Positions 17,248-25,768 of a stretch of DNA of 64,000 nt are shown here, one piece after another; positions within the stretch are counted from its first letter, which is position 1; every line of letters begins with the position of its first letter. Under the pieces are notes generated by a model, which saw only the letters and a list, made by a program, of their open reading frames with translations, made no database searches and had not been told where the DNA came from. The translations under genes were made by a program, and so were the position numbers. The DNA is from Oscillospiraceae bacterium (lineage in GTDB: Bacteria; Bacillota; Clostridia; Oscillospirales; Oscillospiraceae): positions 62,001-126,000 of the forward strand of contig CACYWG010000001.1 of NCBI GenBank assembly GCA_902778115.1, read 5' to 3'.

Positions 17248-17902
17248 TAAACTGAGATTGCGCTTTTCCAAAACGGGACGTGCGGTGTACATTTCCCACC
17301 TTGATCTGATGCAGACCATGCAGCGGTCTTTCTCACGCGCCGGATACGCACTGAAGTATTCCGAGGGCTTTAATCCGCACCCGCTGATCTCGATCGCTCT
17401 GCCCCTGTCTGTCGGCGCGGCAAGCCTCTGCGAGCTGATGGACTTCCGCCTTCGAGAAGAAGTCGCTTTGTCGGAGCTTCCTGCCCGGCTGACCGCGGCA
17501 CTTCCGGAGGGGATTGAGGTGCTCGATGCCTACGAGGCCGAACGCAAATGCGCGGAGATCAAATGGCTGCAGATCAAAGGCCGCTTTGAGTATGACGAGC
17601 GGGATCCCGGACAGATGGCAGAGCAGCTGAGCGAATTCTTCGCGCGGGATAACATTGTGATTACAAAAAAGACGAAGCGAGGCATGGGGGAGAGCGACAT
17701 CCGTCCGGCGATTCGGAAGATTGAGTTTGATGCCGCAGATAAGGCTGTCACGCTCAAAGCACTGATTTCAGCGCAGGAGCCGACGCTCAATCCGGAGCTG
17801 CTGGCTGAATCGCTGCGTCAGCTCTATTCGGGCATCGCGCCGGATTTCGCCAAGTTTACGCGAATCGAAACCTACGACAAAGACATGAATCTGTTTCGGT
17901 GA
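17240..17902 (+). CDS. TIGR03936 family radical-SAM-associated protein (DUF2344)
   Basis: The 220-residue protein begins LRLRFSKTGRAVYISHLDLMQTMQRSF and has FNPHPLISIALPLSVG, the signature of the DUF2344 family. It is nearly always encoded after the TIGR03960 radical SAM protein and in some lineages is fused to it, so a joint function is likely, but the reaction is not known. In many Clostridia an RNase G-type gene follows; here a flavin-fold gene follows instead. Confidence 0.87.
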   Translation: MSDKLRLRFSKTGRAVYISHLDLMQTMQRSFSRAGYALKYSEGFNPHPLISIALPLSVGAASLCELMDFRLREEVALSELPARLTAALPEGIEVLDAYEAERKCAEIKWLQIKGRFEYDERDPGQMAEQLSEFFARDNIVITKKTKRGMGESDIRPAIRKIEFDAADKAVTLKALISAQEPTLNPELLAESLRQLYSGIAPDFAKFTRIETYDKDMNLFR

Positions 17903-17911
17903 GGGATCGTT

Positions 17912-18391
17912 ATGGAATTCAGACCTTTAGTTCGCAAAAACAAGGAGCTTCCTTTGGAAGACTGTCTGGAACTGCTGCGCACAGAAAAGCGCGGCGTTCT
18001 GTCGGTGCTCGGCGACGGAGGATACCCCTACGGCACGCCGATGAACCATTTTTATAACGACGAGGACGGAAAGCTCTATTTCCACTGCGGAAAAATCGGG
18101 CATCGGCTCGACTCCCTGCGCGCCAATGACAAAGTCTCTTTTTGCTGCATCGAACAGGGAACGCCGATCCCGGGCAGCTGGGCGCTGCAGGTGAAAAGTG
18201 TGATTGCCTTCGGACGGATCGAGATCATCGACGATCGGGAAAAAGTATATAACATTGCCGCCCGCCTCAGCCACAAGTTTACCGACGATGAGGAGTACAT
18301 TGCCGAAGAGATCCGGCGCTCCGGCCCCGGAACGCTGCTGCTGGCGATGACGATCGATCACATCTGCGGCAAAATTGTCAAGGAAAGCTGA
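17912..18391 (+). CDS. Pyridoxamine 5'-phosphate oxidase family protein
   Basis: The 159-residue protein has the split-barrel flavin fold of the PNPOx-like superfamily, near the NimA-like group: CLELLRTEKRGVLSVLGDGGYPYGTPMN, then LYFHCGKIGHRLDSLRANDKVSFC. Members bind FMN or heme and reduce various substrates; NimA-type proteins are linked to nitroimidazole reduction. The exact substrate is unknown. GAGGGA at 17901-17906 is the RBS. It follows the DUF2344 gene by nine bases and is probably co-transcribed. Confidence 0.82.
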   Translation: MEFRPLVRKNKELPLEDCLELLRTEKRGVLSVLGDGGYPYGTPMNHFYNDEDGKLYFHCGKIGHRLDSLRANDKVSFCCIEQGTPIPGSWALQVKSVIAFGRIEIIDDREKVYNIAARLSHKFTDDEEYIAEEIRRSGPGTLLLAMTIDHICGKIVKES

Positions 18392-18400
18392 GAAAAACGC

Positions 18401-18429
18401 TTGCATTTGATGAAAAACTGTGGTACTAT
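18401..18429 (+). promoter_or_regulatory. Sigma-A promoter of rplS
   Basis: TTGCAT (18401-18406) and TACTAT (18424-18429) have a 17-base spacer. It lies 108 bases before the rplS start, leaving a leader of about 100 bases. Confidence 0.75.
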
Positions 18430-18439
18430 ACCATAGCTT

Positions 18440-18536
18440 GTGCGGATCGCATATCCGCACGCTTTATCAGGCGGTCCGCTGTCGCGGTGTACGGTCACCC
18501 TCCGATATGAACGTCTTTACGAAAGAAGGATCAATT
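18440..18536 (+). promoter_or_regulatory. Structured rplS leader (candidate L19 leader)
   Basis: The leader begins with a perfect 8-bp hairpin, GTGCGGAT (18440-18447) with ATCCGCAC (18453-18460), followed by more GC-rich sequence with partial self-complementarity. Autoregulatory L19 leaders are known in Firmicutes; I cannot align this one to that family, so the assignment rests on position and structure. Confidence 0.45.
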
Positions 18537-18878
18537 ATGGATCTGGTCAAAATCCTCAGCGAACAGTACACCAAGAAGGAACTGCCTGAAATGAACGTCG
18601 GCGACACCGTGCGTGTCCTCGTCCGCGTCAAGGAAGGCAACCGTGAGCGCACCCAGGCTTTCGAAGGCACCATCATTGCCAAGAAGCATGGCGGCATCAA
18701 CGAGACCATCACCGTCCGCCGCATTTCCTACGGCGTCGGCTGCGAGAAGGTCTTTCCCGTGCATTCTCCCTCCATCGTCTCTGTCACCACCGTCCGCAAG
18801 GGCAAGGTCCGCAGAGCGAAGCTGTACTACCTGCGTGACCGCGTGGGCAAGAAGGCCAAGGTCAAGGAGAGACTGTAA
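18537..18878 (+). CDS. rplS: 50S ribosomal protein L19
   Basis: L19 lies at the 30S-50S interface. The 113-residue protein starts [11 protein letters not shown] and has the signature motifs [40 protein letters not shown] and [19 protein letters not shown]. The ATG at 18537 is set by AGAAGGA upstream; an in-frame extension to 18420 is rejected because it would run through the promoter. Codon use is strongly biased, as expected. It is probably transcribed alone because a terminator follows. Confidence 0.97.
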   Translation: MDLVKILSEQYTKKELPEMNVGDTVRVLVRVKEGNRERTQAFEGTIIAKKHGGINETITVRRISYGVGCEKVFPVHSPSIVSVTTVRKGKVRRAKLYYLRDRVGKKAKVKERL

Positions 18879-18890
18879 GTTCCAGTGTCA

Positions 18891-18922
18891 AAAAGAGAGA
18901 TCGGAGATCCGATCTCTTTTTT
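18891..18922 (+). terminator. rplS terminator
   Basis: AGAGATCGG (18895-18903) pairs with CCGATCTCT (18908-18916) around AGAT and is followed by a T run. Confidence 0.9.
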
Positions 18923-18923
18923 T

Positions 18924-18953
18924 GTTGCGTTTGTATCCGAGTATGGTGTATAA
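18924..18953 (+). promoter_or_regulatory. Promoter of the lepB-yraN operon
   Basis: A perfect TATAAT (18948-18953) has a weak TTGCGT (18924-18929) 18 bases upstream. It lies just after the rplS terminator and 35 bases before lepB. Confidence 0.55.
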
Positions 18954-18987
18954 TATTATGAAATCCTATGGTATGGGAGATTGTGCT

Positions 18988-19551
18988 ATGGCTAAGAAAA
19001 AACGGAGCAGAGAGGAAATCGAGCAGGCGGAACGCAAGGATACCTACGATTGGATCCAGAGCATCGTTACCGCGCTGATCATCTGCATCGTCATCTTTCT
19101 GTTCTTCGTGCGCGTGATCGACGTCAGGGGAGATTCCATGAATCCGACCTTGCATGACGGGCAGAAAATGCTCGTCTCCGGCCTGTTCTACAAGCCGAAG
19201 CAGGGCGACGTCGTGATTTTCAAGACCGATGACTACGATTCCGAGAAGGCGCTGGTCAAGCGCGTGATCGCCACCGAGGGGCAGGTCGTCAATATCGACT
19301 TCGACCGCGGCATCGTATACGTCAATGACGAGCCGTACGAAGAGGACTACATCGCAGAGCTGACGAAGGTGAAGATCGATTTCCGCGGACCCTGGACGGT
19401 GCCGGACGGCTGCGTGTTCGTCATGGGCGATAACCGAAATAAATCTACGGACAGCCGTGACAAGCGCATCGGCGACGTGGACGAGCGGGAGATCATCGGC
19501 CGCGCTTATGCCGTGATCTATCCGTTCGGCGAAATGAAATGGATCCGCTGA
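18988..19551 (+). CDS. lepB: Type I signal peptidase
   Basis: Signal peptidase I removes signal peptides from exported proteins at the membrane. The 187-residue protein has a lysine-rich N-terminus, one transmembrane segment (about residues 26-42), the catalytic serine in RGDSMNPTL (Ser50) and the catalytic lysine in ALVKRVIA (Lys91), then GDNRNKSTDSR. The chosen ATG is preceded by GGGAGA at a spacing of seven; an upstream in-frame ATG lies too near the promoter. Its stop overlaps the rbgA start. Confidence 0.93.
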   Translation: MAKKKRSREEIEQAERKDTYDWIQSIVTALIICIVIFLFFVRVIDVRGDSMNPTLHDGQKMLVSGLFYKPKQGDVVIFKTDDYDSEKALVKRVIATEGQVVNIDFDRGIVYVNDEPYEEDYIAELTKVKIDFRGPWTVPDGCVFVMGDNRNKSTDSRDKRIGDVDEREIIGRAYAVIYPFGEMKWIR

Positions 19552-20447
19552 TGGCTGACAGCAAATTGGAATCCATGAACATCCAGTGGTTCCCCGGTCA
19601 TATGACCAAGGCCCGCCGGATGATGGAGGAGAATGTCAAGCTCGTGGACGCCGTCTGCGAGATTCTGGACGCGCGGATCCCGAATGCCAGCCGCAACCCG
19701 GAGATCGACAGGCTGGCAGCCGGAAAGCCTCGCCTGGTGATCCTCAACCGCATTGACCTGGCCGATCCGGACGTGACCGGACGCTGGCGTCAGTACTTTG
19801 AAAAACAGGGCTTTGCCATTCTGGAGACGGATGCAAAAAGCGGCAAGGGCGTGAAAGACTTTGTCCCGGCTGTGCGCCGTCTGCTGGCGGATAAGCAGCG
19901 GGAATACGAGGCGAAGGGCCAGGTTGGCCGACCGCTGCGCCTGATGATTGTCGGCATCCCCAACGTCGGCAAATCGACGCTCATCAACAAAGTCGCCGGC
20001 AGGAAAGCGGCCATTGCCGGCGATATGCCTGGCGTCACGCGCGGCAAACAGTGGATCCATATTGACGCAGGCCTCGACCTGCTTGATACGCCGGGCATCC
20101 TCTGGCCGAAATTCGAGAGCCAGGAGGTCGGCGAGATGCTGGCCATCACCAACGCCATCAAGGCTGAGGTGCTCGATAAAGAGACCCTGGGCGCCAATTT
20201 TATGCTTCGTCTGGCGCGGATGTATCCGGAGGCGCTGAAAGAGCGCTATCGGATCGAGCCGGACCCGGAGCTCAACGGCTTTGAGCTGCTGGAACAGGCC
20301 GCGAAAAAACGCGGTTTTCTTGTTTCACGCGGGGAATACGATATCGAACGCATGGCGAATACCCTGCTGAATGAATATCACGACGGCAAGCTTGGCCGTC
20401 TGAGTCTGGAGCTGCCGGATGCCGGAACTGTGGAAGCTGGAGAATGA
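19551..20447 (+). CDS. rbgA: Ribosome biogenesis GTPase RbgA (YlqF)
   Basis: RbgA is a circularly permuted GTPase needed for late 50S assembly. The 298-residue protein starts near NIQWFPGHMTKARR, a family hallmark, and has the permuted motif order: G4-like NRID, then G1 GIPNVGKST and G3 DTPG (LDTPGILWPKFE). ATG at 19551 overlaps the lepB stop (TGATG); ATG codons at 19539 and 19575 are alternatives, and none has a strong RBS. rnhB follows with a 29-base overlap, as in Bacillus. Confidence 0.93.
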   Translation: MADSKLESMNIQWFPGHMTKARRMMEENVKLVDAVCEILDARIPNASRNPEIDRLAAGKPRLVILNRIDLADPDVTGRWRQYFEKQGFAILETDAKSGKGVKDFVPAVRRLLADKQREYEAKGQVGRPLRLMIVGIPNVGKSTLINKVAGRKAAIAGDMPGVTRGKQWIHIDAGLDLLDTPGILWPKFESQEVGEMLAITNAIKAEVLDKETLGANFMLRLARMYPEALKERYRIEPDPELNGFELLEQAAKKRGFLVSRGEYDIERMANTLLNEYHDGKLGRLSLELPDAGTVEAGE

Positions 20448-21018
20448 GATCTATGACAGCGGCGTGAAGCTGCTGTGCGGGGTTGATGAAGCCGGACGCG
20501 GCCCTTTGGCCGGGCCGGTCTGCGCAGCGGCTGTCATTTTGCCCCGCGGATGTGAGATCCCCGGTCTGAATGATTCCAAAAAGCTGACGGAAAAGAGAAG
20601 GGAAGAGCTGTATGACCGAATCGTCGACTGCGCCGTCAGTTATGGCATCGCATTTGGGACCGTTGAAGAGATCGAAGCGCTGAACATCCTCGGCGCGACC
20701 TTTCTCGCAATGAACCGCGCGATCGCCAAGCTCGATCCTCAGCCGGAGCTTGCCCTCATTGACGGAAACCGCAATGCCGGCATCCTTGTCAACAGCCGCT
20801 GTATCGTCAAGGGTGATGCAAGCTGCGCGGATATTGCCGCAGCCTCGATCCTTGCCAAGGTGACCCGTGACCGGTATATGTTGGAGCTTGCCTCGCAGTA
20901 TCCGCAATATCACTTTGAACAGCATAAGGGCTATGGAACGAAGCTTCATTACGAGACGCTGCGGGAATTCGGGCCGTCCCCGGTCCATCGGCCCAGCTTT
21001 TTGAGGAAGATGCACTGA
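20419..21018 (+). CDS. rnhB: Ribonuclease HII
   Basis: RNase HII cuts RNA in RNA-DNA hybrids, including single embedded ribonucleotides. The 199-residue protein shows the active-site segment GVDEAGRGPLAGP, then LNDSKKLTEKRRE and a later aspartate in GDASCADIAAASILAKVTRD. ATG at 20419 starts inside rbgA; its stop overlaps the ATG of the next gene (TGATG at 21016-21020). Confidence 0.95.
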   Translation: MPELWKLENEIYDSGVKLLCGVDEAGRGPLAGPVCAAAVILPRGCEIPGLNDSKKLTEKRREELYDRIVDCAVSYGIAFGTVEEIEALNILGATFLAMNRAIAKLDPQPELALIDGNRNAGILVNSRCIVKGDASCADIAAASILAKVTRDRYMLELASQYPQYHFEQHKGYGTKLHYETLREFGPSPVHRPSFLRKMH

Positions 21019-21380
21019 TGGGAGACAATCGTTCGGGACGCTGGGGCGAGGAGCGCGCGAAGCGCTATCTGCAATGGCACGGCTGGCATATCGAGGAGAC
21101 CAATTATTCCTGTCGTTTTGGAGAAATCGATCTGATCGCCTCGCGGCGCGGGATCCTCGCCTTTGTCGAAGTCAAGACCCGAAAAGACGACAGCCACGGC
21201 CAGGCGCGGGAATTCGTGACCGCGGCCAAGCGGCAGCGGATCCTGGCTGCAGCCTCGATGTATCTGGCTGAGCATGACAGCGAGCGGCAGCCCCGCTTTG
21301 ACGTGATCGAAGTCTATGCGCCGCAGGGCGTCGAGACACGGTTTCCGAGGATCAATCATATGGAAAACGCCTTCGACTGA
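21018..21380 (+). CDS. YraN family protein (UPF0102)
   Basis: The 120-residue protein has the endonuclease-like UPF0102 pattern: GRWGEERAKRYLQWHGWHIEETNY, then FGEIDLIASRRGILAFVEVKTRK, with the E/D-ExK arrangement of restriction-endonuclease-like folds. Its function is unproven, though it is often placed next to rnhB, as here. The gene ends the lepB-rbgA-rnhB operon and converges on a small gene on the other strand. Confidence 0.9.
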   Translation: MGDNRSGRWGEERAKRYLQWHGWHIEETNYSCRFGEIDLIASRRGILAFVEVKTRKDDSHGQAREFVTAAKRQRILAAASMYLAEHDSERQPRFDVIEVYAPQGVETRFPRINHMENAFD

Positions 21381-21386
21381 TATGTA

Positions 21387-21402
21387 CCCGGCCGCAGCCG
21401 GG
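21387..21402. terminator. Short GC hairpin between convergent genes
   Basis: CCCGGC (21387-21392) pairs with GCCGGG (21397-21402). There is no T run on either side, so it is only a weak terminator candidate. Confidence 0.3.
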
Positions 21403-21407
21403 AGCGC

Positions 21408-21584
21408 TCAGCAGGTGCCTCTGGGGCAGAAGGTCGAGCAGTAGGTCTCGACCTTGGTGTTGGCCTTTTCATTCTGGACGCTGATGCGCGCAGCACTGCA
21501 GCGGCAGTCCACGGTGTTGTACTTGCAGGCTGTGACGTCGCAGCCGACGCCGGGAAGGATTTCCCCGTGTTTCTTGTCGTTCAT
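21408..21584 (-). CDS. DUF1540 domain-containing small cysteine-rich protein
   Basis: Reading the minus strand gives a 58-residue protein (MNDKKHGEILPGVGCDVTAC at the start, CSTFCPRGTC at the end) with the DUF1540 cysteine spacing: GVGCDVTACKYNT, CRCSAARISV and TYCSTFCPRG. Such proteins are small, probably metal-binding and common in spore-forming Firmicutes; their role is unknown. The start is clear from AAGGAGG seven bases upstream. It is short and was found by translating the gap between yraN and the phosphoesterase. Confidence 0.88.
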   Translation of the reverse strand: MNDKKHGEILPGVGCDVTACKYNTVDCRCSAARISVQNEKANTKVETYCSTFCPRGTC

Positions 21585-21595
21585 GATATGCCTCC

Positions 21596-21612
21596 TTGCC
21601 GATGTTCGGCAA
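21596..21612. promoter_or_regulatory. Inverted repeat upstream of DUF1540 gene
   Basis: TTGCCGA and TCGGCAA form a perfect 7-bp dyad with a three-base loop, directly before the DUF1540 RBS and about 50 bases before the divergent phosphoesterase. It could be an operator or an mRNA stem; no known box matches it well. Confidence 0.35.
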
Positions 21613-21663
21613 ACATAGTTTTTGAGTCATTCCCGGAATTATTCTTTGAAACGGATCATTTCT

Positions 21664-22350
21664 ATGTCTTTATTTGCAATCGGAGATCTTCATCTTTCTT
21701 TCGCTGCGAACAAGCCGATGGACGTTTTTGGCGATCGGTGGGAAAACCACGCCGAAAAACTCCGGCAGGGCTTCTCCTGCGTAGAGGATGGGGATCTCAC
21801 CGTTTTATGCGGCGATCTGAGCTGGGGGATGAATCTGGAGGAAGCGCGGGAGGATTTCCTGTTCATCGACCGCCTTCCCGGCAGGAAGCTCATTCTGAAG
21901 GGAAATCACGATTACTGGTGGAGCACTACCGCCAAGGCCTATCGCTTTTTCGCGGAGAATAACATTACAAGCATCGATATTCTCCACAACAACTGCTATT
22001 GTTATGGTGACACAGCCCTCTGCGGCACGCGCGGCTGGTTTTATGAGGAAGAGACCGGTGACGCGCATGACAGAAAAATCATGCTGCGTGAAGTCGGCCG
22101 GCTGGAGACCTCTCTGAACGCGGCGGGGGACCGGGAAAAACTTGTTTTCCTGCATTATCCGCCGATCTATCAGAAGTATGAATGCCCGGAGATCCTGGAT
22201 CTGCTCAAAAAGCACAATGTCAAATTGTGCTGCTACGGGCACATCCACGGCAAGGGATGCCGCCTTGCCTTCAACGGCTGGCGCGAAGGGACGGAATACC
22301 GCCTGCTTTCAGCCGACCATGTGAATTTTACGCCGGTAAAAATCCTGTAA
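21664..22350 (+). CDS. Metallophosphoesterase
   Basis: The 228-residue protein has all the calcineurin-like metal motifs: GDLHLS near the N-terminus, GDLSWGM, GNHDYWW, LHYPPI and GHIHGKG. It should hydrolyse phosphomono- or diesters, but the substrate cannot be predicted. The ATG at 21664 starts directly with SLFAIGDLHLS; an earlier in-frame ATG at 21622 would add a 14-residue extension without a visible RBS. It is divergent from the DUF1540 gene and precedes tig. Confidence 0.88.
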   Translation: MSLFAIGDLHLSFAANKPMDVFGDRWENHAEKLRQGFSCVEDGDLTVLCGDLSWGMNLEEAREDFLFIDRLPGRKLILKGNHDYWWSTTAKAYRFFAENNITSIDILHNNCYCYGDTALCGTRGWFYEEETGDAHDRKIMLREVGRLETSLNAAGDREKLVFLHYPPIYQKYECPEILDLLKKHNVKLCCYGHIHGKGCRLAFNGWREGTEYRLLSADHVNFTPVKIL

Positions 22351-22366
22351 ATTCAAGAAAAAGTCA

Positions 22367-22395
22367 TTGATTTTACCCACAGAATCTGCTATAGT
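22367..22395 (+). promoter_or_regulatory. Sigma-A promoter of tig
   Basis: TTGATT (22367-22372) and TATAGT (22390-22395) are 17 bases apart. It serves the tig-clpP-clpX-lon-ysxC block. Confidence 0.75.
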
Positions 22396-22436
22396 AGCTA
22401 AGCTTGCTACGCATATATAGAGGAAGGAGATCTGTC

Positions 22437-23732
22437 ATGATCGTCAAGAACGTAGAGAAAAAAGAAAATAATACCGCTGTTTTTACGGTAGAGACTGACA
22501 AGGCTGAATTTGAAGCCGCCGTTCAGTCCGCTTACCTGAAGAACAAATCTCAGATAAATATCCCCGGCTTCCGCAAGGGCAAGGCTCCGCGCCAGGTCGT
22601 TGAGGGCATGTACGGCGCAGAGGTCTTTTATCAGGATGCGCTGGATGAGCTTGCTCCCAAGGCCTATGAGCAGGGCGTGACCGAAAACGAGCTGCGCGTG
22701 GTCGGCGCTCCCTCCATTACCAACGTGGAAGTGACCGATGACCGTACCGCTTCCTACACCTTCAGCGTGGATCTCTATCCCGTTGTGACTCTCGGCCAGT
22801 ACAAGGGACTCGAGGCTGTCAAGCCCGTTGTCGCCATCAGCGATGAGGATGTGGACAAGGAGCTTGAGAGCGTCCGCAAGCGCAACGCCCGCCAGGTCAG
22901 CGTGGACGACCGCGAGGCCCGGATGGGCGACACCGCCAAGATCGATTTTGACGGTTTCCTCAACGGCGAGCGCTTTGACGGCGGCAAGGCCGAGGGCTAT
23001 TCCCTTGAGCTTGGCTCCAATTCCTTCGTTCCCGGCTTTGAGGATCAGATCGTCGGCATGAAGGTCGGCGAGGAGAAGGATATCAACATCACCTTCCCCG
23101 AAGACTATGTGGAAGATCTGGCCGGCAAGGACGTCGTGTTCAAGGTGAAGCTGCACGACCTCACCAAGGCCGAGTTGCCCGAGCTGGATGACGAGTTCGC
23201 CGGTGACAACGGCTTCGATACCCTGGCCGATTACCGCGCCAACATCCGTGAAGAACTCGAGAAGAAGGCCAGCGAGAAGGCCGAGAGCGAATTCCGCTCC
23301 GAGGTCATGCGTCAGGCCGCCGAGAATCTCACCGTGACCATCCCCGAATCGATGATCGCTGACAAGACCGAGGAGATCCTCCGCAACTACGCCGCCAACT
23401 TCGGCATGAATTCCCGTGACATGTCCCTTGACCAGCTCAAGCAGATGATGGGCGTGGACGATGCAATGATCAATAACACCATCCGTCCGGCCGCCGAATT
23501 CCAGGTCCGCAACGATCTGCTGCTTGAGGCTGTCATCAAGGCGGAGAACATCGAGACCACCGAGGAAGAGAACCGCGAGTACCTCAACAAGGTCGCCGAG
23601 AGCATCGGCGCCAAGGCGGAAGAGGTCGAGAAGTATTTCGGCATGGATTACATCGCCGAAGAGCAGAAGAAGGAGAAGGCCAGCACCCTCATTATCGACA
23701 GTGCCGTCGCCAAGGCTCCCGAGCAGGAGTAA
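22437..23732 (+). CDS. tig: Trigger factor
   Basis: Trigger factor is the ribosome-bound folding chaperone and peptidyl-prolyl isomerase. The 431-residue protein has the N-terminal ribosome-binding motif GFRKGKAPR (in IPGFRKGKAPRQVVEGMYG), a central FKBP-type PPIase domain with GDTAKIDFDGFLNGERFDGG and a helical C-terminal domain. AAGGAGA at 22424-22430 sets the ATG. It starts a proteostasis operon with clpP and clpX, the common bacterial order. Confidence 0.96.
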   Translation: MIVKNVEKKENNTAVFTVETDKAEFEAAVQSAYLKNKSQINIPGFRKGKAPRQVVEGMYGAEVFYQDALDELAPKAYEQGVTENELRVVGAPSITNVEVTDDRTASYTFSVDLYPVVTLGQYKGLEAVKPVVAISDEDVDKELESVRKRNARQVSVDDREARMGDTAKIDFDGFLNGERFDGGKAEGYSLELGSNSFVPGFEDQIVGMKVGEEKDINITFPEDYVEDLAGKDVVFKVKLHDLTKAELPELDDEFAGDNGFDTLADYRANIREELEKKASEKAESEFRSEVMRQAAENLTVTIPESMIADKTEEILRNYAANFGMNSRDMSLDQLKQMMGVDDAMINNTIRPAAEFQVRNDLLLEAVIKAENIETTEEENREYLNKVAESIGAKAEEVEKYFGMDYIAEEQKKEKASTLIIDSAVAKAPEQE

Positions 23733-23805
23733 TCCGGTATATTTTCCCATTTCCGGGGATATGCTCTCTGAGTGTTACTGATAACGGAAAGGAGAGTTTC
23801 ATACA

Positions 23806-24387
23806 ATGAGTTTAGTTCCCTATGTCGTTGAACAGACCAGCCGCGGTGAGCGCTCGTACGATATTTTTTCCCGCCTGCTGAATGATCGCATCGTGATGCT
23901 CAGCGAGGAAGTCAATGATACCACTGCCAGCCTGATCGTTGCCCAGCTTCTGTATCTGGAGGCCCAGGACCCCGACAAGGATATCCAGTTTTATATCAAC
24001 AGCCCCGGCGGCAGCGTAACCAGCGGTCTCGCCATTTACGACACGATGCAGTACATCAAGCCCGATGTTTCCACCATCTGTGTTGGCATGGCTGCCTCCA
24101 TGGGCGCGTTTCTGCTGTCCTCGGGCGCCAAGGGCAAGCGCATTGCGCTGCCGAACGCCGAAATCATGATCCATCAGCCTTCCGGCGGCAGCCGCGGCCA
24201 GTGCACCGACATCCAGATTCAGGCCGAGCAGATCCTGAAGATCAAGAATCGCCTGAATCAGATCCTCGCTGCCAATACCGGCAAGAGCGTGGAAGAGGTT
24301 GAGCGCGACTGCGAGCGCGACCATTTCATGACCGCCGAGGAAGCCCAGGCCTACGGCCTGATCGACAAAGTGATTTACAAGCGCTGA
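23806..24387 (+). CDS. clpP: ATP-dependent Clp protease proteolytic subunit
   Basis: ClpP forms the 14-mer serine protease chamber fed by ClpX. The 193-residue protein has the catalytic triad in place: Ser98 in MAASMGAF, His123 in IMIHQPSGG and Asp172 in ERDHFM. The N-terminus [24 protein letters not shown] is typical. GGAAAGGAGA upstream is a good RBS, and clpX follows after a 94-base gap that holds a GC-rich hairpin. Confidence 0.97.
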   Translation: MSLVPYVVEQTSRGERSYDIFSRLLNDRIVMLSEEVNDTTASLIVAQLLYLEAQDPDKDIQFYINSPGGSVTSGLAIYDTMQYIKPDVSTICVGMAASMGAFLLSSGAKGKRIALPNAEIMIHQPSGGSRGQCTDIQIQAEQILKIKNRLNQILAANTGKSVEEVERDCERDHFMTAEEAQAYGLIDKVIYKR

Positions 24388-24417
24388 GTCGAAAAACAAA
24401 ACATCAGTTTTACGGAG

Positions 24418-24445
24418 CGCGGGGTGGGCCATGGCCCTCCTCGCG
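24418..24445 (+). promoter_or_regulatory. GC-rich hairpin between clpP and clpX
   Basis: CGCGGGGTGGGCC (24418-24430) pairs with GGCCCTCCTCGCG (24433-24445), with one mismatch and one G-T pair, around a two-base loop. Only three T bases follow, so it is a poor terminator; it may be an mRNA-processing or stability element. Confidence 0.5.
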
Positions 24446-24481
24446 TTTACGGCATTAGTAAATCTTCTATGGGAGAACAGT

Positions 24482-25735
<1,254 letters not shown>

Positions 25736-25768
25736 ACGACATCGCACCTCTGCGAAAGGAGGTTACCC

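Noticed and set aside
21591-21612. Possible LexA (SOS) box near the DUF1540 gene
   Set aside because: Only a half-site CGAAC is present; the second half does not match GTTCG at the required spacing.
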